From: Schoenoplectus triqueter
Taxonomy: Eukaryota; Streptophyta; Magnoliopsida; Poales; Cyperaceae
DNA length: 54,771 bases
Reading direction: 5' to 3'
NCBI GenBank assembly: GCA_964058805.1
Contig: CAXKVV010001868.1
Span: 1-54,771, forward strand
Shown here: one piece after another, positions 48,601-54,771 of the stretch
Numbering within the stretch: position 1 is the first letter of the stretch
Layout: every line of letters starts with the position of its first letter
Program-made: the position numbers and the translations under genes
Notes under the pieces: generated by a model
What the model was told of the DNA's origin: nothing
Databases searched by the model: none
Seen by the model: only the letters and a program-made list of their open reading frames with translations

Positions 48601-51600
48601 ATCAACTAGTACCTGAGTAGCAATACGACTAGAATAAGAAACAAGTGAAAGGTTCTCTTGCATCTCATGCAGCATAAGATAGTAAGAATCTAGCTCAAGA
48701 TACTTTGAAATCAAATGATGTGTTAGTTCCAAAATCTCCAATTGAAGTTGCAATTCCTAGAAAGAGCAAGTATAAGTTTGTGTCACAAAAAACTTGATGA
48801 GAGTGTTAGCCATATGCAAAACATTTACTGACAAAATGTAAATTTTACTGCACATAGCTAACCAAAAGTAAGTTATGAAGTCATACCACAATCCCACATA
48901 GATCGCCACTCTCAAAACGCTCAAGAAGAAAATCCATGTTCTCTCGAAATAATTTGTTCATTCTTTGAGTGATTAAACTTCTCAAGTTAATTGTCCTGCC
49001 GAGAACCTGTTAAAACAAGGAAGCCCAGTCCTTTGATCACAAATGATGCCAAGGCAAAAACATAAGCCACAGTCCTTTGATCACAAATATGCCAAGGCAA
49101 AAACAGGAGCCCAGTGCCAGAGCACAAATGAAATAGAAAAGAATGACCCATAAGGTAGAATTCATTCCATCTTTTGTTTATAAATTTCTCATTGGTAGTC
49201 CCTACAGATTTTTTACTTTCAGCATTGTTCGCATATTCTTGAAACTTATTGGTAAAACATTATGGGAATTACAAAAAAAGACGTGCATTCTCCAAAACTG
49301 AGGTACCTTAACTCTCCTTAATTTGAAAATGACACCAAACCTCAAAGGTTTGACATTATACTTGTCACCGTCTTCACATGCAGCTACAAAAGACTTATCG
49401 AGTAACTCACTGCAGAATGGTCACATGAAAACTGTGAGGCTAAGGGAAATAAAGACGGGTTTTATGGAATGCAGAATGAGGTGCTAACCTTGCCGCACAA
49501 CTTTTGTAATATGAAAAGATGATCTCATTCAGCTTGTGAACAAGAAGATCAAAAGAAAGATCAACCTGCACATATAGAAAAAAGATATGAGTAAAACTGA
49601 CATCTGGATTTTTGAATCTCCGTCGTATGTATGTGCACATCTTTAAATATCACAATGAGAAGTTGTCTATGAGGAAGCTGTAAAAAGGGCTTGATGGTTA
49701 TCTTCTAGTGAAGCTCAACTACATTGCACACAACTAGTTAGGTATCCACACTTTGCGGCGGTCATTTTTATCAATTCATGTGAATTTTAATTGCGCCCAA
49801 AATGAGAATGTCAAAAAAATTACATATTTTATTCAATTTTATTCTGAATATAGCCAAATTTTGCTGGGTATAATAAAATTCAAATTTCGGATGTCTCATT
49901 GGCGTTGAATTGTATAATTGGAAATAAATTTCACCACCAATACATTTTAGTATGTGTTTGATTTAAACATTAATAAAATACATCCATGCATTGCTGAGGA
50001 TGATAACAGCACAGTTGAGATAATTTCATCAAGTCCAACCACAAAATGAATCACGGTAAATAAAAATAAAAGATAATTACCCCTCATACATTTATCACGC
50101 ATATATATACTATTATATAAAACAGTTGATGCATAAAATGACACTTCATGGATAATAATCAACTGCATAAATTACAATAATTTTAAAATTGATATAATTT
50201 CTTGAAGCAAATCAAAAATAACATATAAATACTATTTTTATAGGGGGGAAAAATAGGGTCCGACAATTTGGGAAGTATCATGGAGTGATAGATAACTTAA
50301 AAACCATGTTAGTGTGATTTGCTTGTTTTAGTACTGTGGGGAGCCCAAAAATACTTTGTCAAAAATATTTTATTCTGAAATTGTGCCTGTAGTATGTTAG
50401 CATTGCCGTAACAATAATTATTACAATTTGATGGTAAACGCAAGAAAGAAAGAGATAATGTAGATAATCTTTATAGATAGATATAAAGATATAAATAAAT
50501 GCCAGAAAGAAAATTTTATTTAATAAAAATCTGTCTCATTGTAAAGGTTCCGTCCTTCAACTTAAATATTATTTCCGGATATATAGACTATCAAATAAAT
50601 TTGTGATTGACGTTGAATTACATATATAGAAATAAATTTCATCATTGAAAAGTTTTAGTATGCTTGAATTACATGATTGTATTTCTGCCGGATTTAATTA
50701 TATATTTCCTTTTTCAATCATACTAAAACTTTGAGATGTGATAAAGTAACTATTGATAATTTTATTTAACATCTTATTCAAACATGATTTCGGCAATTAT
50801 ATGAGAGCTTTATATAATTGAAAAATATTGATTAACTGAAGGCACACAATCCTTATATAATTGATTAGTATTTGACCATATACACAACAACAACAACAAC
50901 AAAACCTTTAATCCCAAATAAATTGGGGTAGGCTAGAAATGAAACCCAATCGAAAAACATAAGATCAAAGATCTCAAATATCAGTGATAATAATGAATAT
51001 GATGGAAGAAAAAGAAAATAAATAAATAAAATAATAATAATAATAATATATAAATAAAGATGATAATGATAATATGCTAACAATAGTAGCAATAATAACA
51101 ATAATAATAATAGTACAATAAACCTTTATTATAAAATCTATTTCTAAATCCTAAAATCCTATTTTAAAACCTAATTTTAAATTCTAAATCCTAAAATCCT
51201 ATCTAAACCTCTATTTCTGAAATCTATTTCTAAATTCTAAATCCTAAAATCCTAAAAAATCTAAAAATATAATGTCTATAACTCTACTATTAGACTCTAA
51301 CTCCTAAATTATGGTTCAGGTACATGAATTACTATCTTCCACGCACTTCTATCCAAATCAAGCTCTTTGGGTATATTTCATTCATTCAAATCTCTTTTTA
51401 TTGTTTCCTCCCATGTCAGTCTCGGTCGACCTCTTCCTCTTCTTGTATTTTCAGGACGACTTAAAATACCACTGCGTACTGATGTTTCAGGAGGTCTTCG
51501 TTGGATATGACCAAACCATCGCAAACGATGTTGGACTAGCTTCTCTTGAATTGGTGCTACCCCAAGTTTGCCTCTAATATCATCATTTCTGATTCGATCT

Positions 51601-54600
51601 TTCCTTGTGTGGCCACATATCCAACGCAACATCCGCATTTCAGCTACACTCATCTTCTGGATGTGTTGTCCTTTTGTAGCCCAACATTCTACGCCATACA
51701 ACATCGCGGGTCTAATCACCGTCCTGTAGAACTTGTCTTTTAGTTTGTTTGGGACCTTCTTGTCACAAAGAACACCATATGCTTGTCTCTATTTTACTCA
51801 TCCAACTCTTATTCTATGACTAACATCTTCATCGATCTCTCATTCACTCTGCAACATCGATCCCAAATACCGAAATATGTCATTCATGGGTACTACTCGT
51901 CCATCCAAACTAACATCTCCGTCATCTAAGTTTTCCTCGCTGAACTGACACCTCATATATTCAGTTTTTGTCCTACTAAGTCTAAAACTTTTCGATTCTA
52001 AAATTTGTCTCCACAACTCTAGTTTCTGATTGACTCCACTTCTGCTCTCGTCAATCAACACCACATCATCAGCAAAAAACATACACCAAGGAATATCTTC
52101 TTGTATGTCTTTTGTGATCTCATCCATCACTAAGGTGAAAATATATGGACTCAATGCTGACCCTTGATGTAATCCTATCTTAATAGAAAATGTATCGGAC
52201 TCGCCGTCACATACTCTGACACAAGTCACAGCATTTGTGTACATATCCTTAATAAGTTTAACGTACTTTATTGGGACTAGTTTCCTTTTGAGCGCTCACC
52301 ACATGATATTTCTCGGAATTTTATCATACGCTTTCTTTAAATCAATAAATATCATATGTAGGTCATTCTTCTGTTCTCGATGTCTCTCCATAAGTTGTCT
52401 TATCAAGAAAATCATCTCCATAGTGGACCTCCCAGACATAAAACCAAACTGATTTTTAGAAACAGTTGTCAGTTTTCTTAAACGGTGCTCGATCACTCTC
52501 TCCCAAAGCTTCATGGTATGACTCATGAGCTTAATTCCTCTGTAATTAGTACAACTTTGAATATCTCCTTTATTCTTGAAGATTGGTACTAATATACTTC
52601 TTCTCCACTCATCAGGTATCTTATTGGACCGAAAAATGGTATTAAATAGTTTAGTGAGCCACACTATTGCTATATCTCCAAGACATCTTCATACCTCAAT
52701 CGGAATGTCATCCGGTCCTAACGCCTTACTTGTTTTCATCTTTTTTAAAGCTTCTTTCACCTCAGACTCTTGAATTCTCTGAACAAATCGCCTATTGGTG
52801 TCAATTGAGTCGTCCAACTCGATTGCGATTTTCTCACTCTCGTCGTTGAATAGCTTGTCGAAATATGCTCTCCATTTGTTCTTAATCTCCTCATCTTTCA
52901 CCAAGAGTCTATCAGCCTCATCTTTAATACATTTAACTTGGTGGAAGTCTCTTGTCTTCCTTTCTCGAAGTTTAGCCATCTTGTATACATCATTTTCGCC
53001 CTCTTTCGTATCTAATTTCCGGTACAACTCCGTGTATGTCTGACCTCTTGCTTCGCTCACAGCTTTCTTTGCGTGTTTCTTCTAGCTTCTTTGTAATTCT
53101 GTATGTTTTCATCACTCTTGTTGTGATGTAAACGTTTATAACATTCTTTCTTCTCATTGATAGCCTTTTGTACTTCATCATTCCACCACCAAATGTCTTT
53201 AGGTTCACGTTTATTTCCTCTAGTTACTCCAAACACCTCTATAGTCACATTCCGAATGTGAGTCGTCATCTTCTTCCACATATTATCTGCATCCTCACCT
53301 TCGTTCCACGATCCTTCTGCAATAACTCTATTCTTAAACACCTGAGAAACGTCTCCTTTGAGCTTCCACCACTTCGTTCTCATTATTTTCATGCCTCTAT
53401 CTCGCCGAAAGCATACCTGAAAACAAAAATCAGTCACCAAAAGTTTGTTTTGTGTGACAACACACTCGCCAGGTATAACCTTACAATCCATGCAGTTTGG
53501 TCTCTCCTCCCTTCTAGTCAGGACAAAATCGATCTGGCTCGAGTGTTGACCACTACTGAAAGTAATTAAATGCGATTTTTTCTTTATAAAGAAGGTGTTC
53601 GCTACCATGAGGTCATAAGCTATAGCGAAGTTCAAGATGTCTTCTCCCTCTTAATTTTGTTCGCCATATCCAAAACCCCTATCTACCCTCTCAAACTCCC
53701 CTCTAACTGTGCCAACATGACCATTAAGATCTCCTCCAATGAAGAGTTTTTCACTGCTAGGCACTCCTCTAACCATGTCCTCTAAGTCTTTCCAAAATCG
53801 TCTTTTGACATCATCGCTCAAACCTACTTATGGGGCATACGCACTGATGACGTTCAAGACCAAATCTCTAAAAATCAATTTGATCATGATGATCATGTCC
53901 CCTTGTCTCCTAACTGCGACAACTCTATTCTTGAAGCTCTTATCAATTAAGATGCCTACACCATTTCTACTTCGTTTTTTTCCTGTATACCATAATTTAA
54001 AGCCTGTATTCTCCACCTCCTTAGCCTTCTGACCCGTCCATTTAGTCTCCTGAACACATAAGATATTAACGCGTCTCCTAATCGCAATATCAACTAACTC
54101 TCTTAACTTACTTGTTCATTGTATTTGATCATATATTTGCAAGATTTATAATTTTTGAAATCTATGTTTCCTCTTTCTAACCCGTTCATTGTACAATGAT
54201 AAAAAAATTTATAAAATGCAGTTAGTCTTCTTGCTCTAAAAATTTCTTTTAAGAAAATATAGTAGATACGTCTTAGATAATTTAATAGGTAACATTCAAA
54301 TTCCATTGACATAATTATTCATGTCATTATAGAAAGATATAAAATCTATGGCTTGATTAAAAAGATTCTAAAAAGTCCATGTAAATTTTAAATTTGAACG
54401 CACATTTGGAAAACAAAAGTTATTTGTATTTGGAAAGCGAGACACTTTTGGCAATAGTAGGCAGACGAAATGGAGAGGATTGCCAAAATTGTTGAACAAT
54501 CTGGAACGTTCGAGTAACAAAATTAATCATATCCTTTTTTCAAAGGATACTTTTGGTATTATGAAAGTTTGAAAGAAATGACAAAAACTGGATAACTCAA

Positions 54601-54771
54601 TTCCTTAGCTGCTTTATATAATACTATAGATATGACATCAGTGAACTTTATCCTAAAAAATGACACACTTGAATAGAGCGGTGGCATATCATGGGTTAAA
54701 TGAAATCCCAAATCCCATACCTCAGCTTCAATTTCATCATAGAGAAATCTCTGCTTTAACACACTCAAAGC
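45658..54771 (-). CDS. PIR: SRA1/PIR (CYFIP) subunit of the SCAR/WAVE complex, 5' part outside window
   Basis: The Rac/ROP-binding subunit of the complex that activates ARP2/3 actin nucleation and shapes trichomes and pavement cells. Thirteen exons are visible (1794 nt, 597 aa including the C-terminus): 54721-54771 (runs off the edge), 49489-49565, 49307-49409, 48887-49006, 48613-48756, 48341-48490, 48117-48260, 47922-48009, 47610-47737, 47059-47263, 46439-46611, 46114-46329, 45658-45852. Every junction keeps frame. Family blocks include VLKQRFLYDEIEAE, RTINLRSLITQRMNK, DLNMAYQSIAGLHRDFFGLP, LDKHYSKWSAPPKTGFIDI and the C-terminal CPLEDKVACAIKQSGAPLHR. The usual plant length is about 1280 aa, so slightly under half is present. 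The intron 49566-54720 is enlarged by nested transposons. Confidence 0.95.
47381..47417. repeat. compound microsatellite (GC)n(TG)n(AG)n
   Basis: GCGCGCGCGC followed by ATGTGTGTGTGT and a GA-rich run, in an SRA1/PIR intron. Confidence 0.85.
49026..49108. repeat. 44-bp tandem duplication in SRA1 intron
   Basis: CAGTCCTTTGATCACAAAT starts at 49026 and again at 49070. Both copies continue ATGCCAAGGCAAAAACA; the first has an extra TG. It lies about 20 bp upstream (minus-strand sense) of the exon 48887-49006 acceptor. Confidence 0.85.
50883..54120 (-). mobile_element. RTE-like LINE, 5'-truncated and decayed, nested in Helitron
   Basis: A non-LTR retrotransposon of about 3.24 kb on the minus strand. 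It is flanked by GTATTTGACCATATA (50868-50882) and GTATTTGATCATATA (54121-54135), a 15-bp target duplication with one mismatch. The 3' end (low coordinates) is a TTG-type tail, TTGTTGTTGTTGTTG. It runs in the same direction as the SRA1/PIR gene. The 5' end stops inside the endonuclease domain. A microsatellite-rich 3' UTR (TAA-type runs at 51020-51115, CTAAATCCTAAAATCCT repeats at 51150-51260) precedes the tail. Confidence 0.9.
51305..54115 (-). pseudogene. LINE endonuclease-reverse transcriptase remnant
   Basis: Minus-strand pieces in order: endonuclease (VQETKWTGQKAKE near 54030, GVGILIDKSF, FIGGDLNGH near 53735, SQIDFVLTRR near 53530), linker (KMKTSKALGPDDIP near 52710), reverse transcriptase (YRGIKLMSH near 52525, QFGFMSGRST near 52440, FIDLKKAYD near 52335, catalytic FADD near 52064-52075) and the C-terminal zinc/WICGHTRKD region near 51620. 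Stops interrupt it at about 53826, 53650, 53057, 52690, 52296 and 51840, and at least one frame change is needed. It is not functional. Confidence 0.9.

Larger units (their letters stand above)
49734..54630 (-). mobile_element. Helitron-like element in SRA1 intron, containing a nested LINE
   Basis: On the minus strand it starts A|TC at 54630 with TCTATAGTATTATATAAAGC, then CTAAGGAATTGAG, close to the start of the element at 22444. It ends at 49734 with CTAG|T preceded by GCCGCAAAGTGTGGATACCT, a drifted 3' hairpin. Insertion is between A and T. Taking out the 3.25-kb LINE leaves about 1.6 kb without coding capacity. Removing the whole element leaves an SRA1 intron of about 258 bp, normal for this gene, which supports the borders. 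An internal direct repeat of about 80 bp (near 49885-49960 and 50575-50670) is also visible. Confidence 0.6.

Noticed and set aside
50883..50945. Initial idea that the CAA repeat was a simple microsatellite
   Set aside because: The same tail and adjoining TTTAATCCCAAATAAATT recur at 6001 and 20950 with target duplications, so it is the LINE 3' end.
1..54771. CRISPR arrays, operons, bacterial promoters, rRNA genes
   Set aside because: The window is plant nuclear DNA with spliced genes; no regular spacer-repeat array or rRNA sequence was seen.

Overview
The window is AT-rich nuclear DNA from a flowering plant, most probably a eudicot. Genes are split by GT-AG introns, the proteins are plant-type (a 29-kDa-class chloroplast ribonucleoprotein, plant SRA1/PIR, plant p23), and there are Copia, RTE-like LINE, Helitron and foldback MITE insertions. 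I rebuilt exon structures by following splice sites and checking that every junction keeps the reading frame. No species is claimed.

Layout: 1-2957 is gene-free apart from a possible decayed MITE. 2958-4538 (-) is mitochondrial-type ribosomal protein bL32 (3 exons, 110 aa). 4612-6452 holds foldback MITEs and a LINE 3' scrap. 6666-21827 (-) is a 20-exon, 715-aa DnaJ-like/thioredoxin-like membrane protein of DNAJC16-like architecture. Its introns carry a near-intact Copia element (11928-17261), three foldback MITEs, a 41-bp LINE scrap and a possible Helitron fragment. 22444-22917 is a short Helitron-like element. 25896-28199 (-) is a two-RRM chloroplast ribonucleoprotein (5 exons, 300 aa). 28200-34490 is intergenic with MITE and old repeat relics. 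34491-37126 (+) is the HSP90 co-chaperone p23 (6 exons, 177 aa). 39722-43931 (-) is the F-actin capping protein beta subunit (8 exons, 259 aa). 45658 to beyond the right edge (-) is the C-terminal half of SRA1/PIR/CYFIP of the SCAR/WAVE complex (13 exons seen, 597 aa). Its largest intron is swollen by a Helitron that itself contains a LINE.

The six host genes are single-copy housekeeping types and do not form a pathway, except that the last two are neighbouring regulators of actin assembly. The most informative biology is in the mobile DNA: a very recent Copia insertion with unusual TA...CA LTR ends, identical 152-bp LTRs, one in-frame stop and a GC-rich leader that looks like captured host coding sequence; a LINE-in-Helitron nest inside an intron; and LINE copies of about 3.2 kb, 98 bp and 41 bp from one family, each with a target-site duplication.
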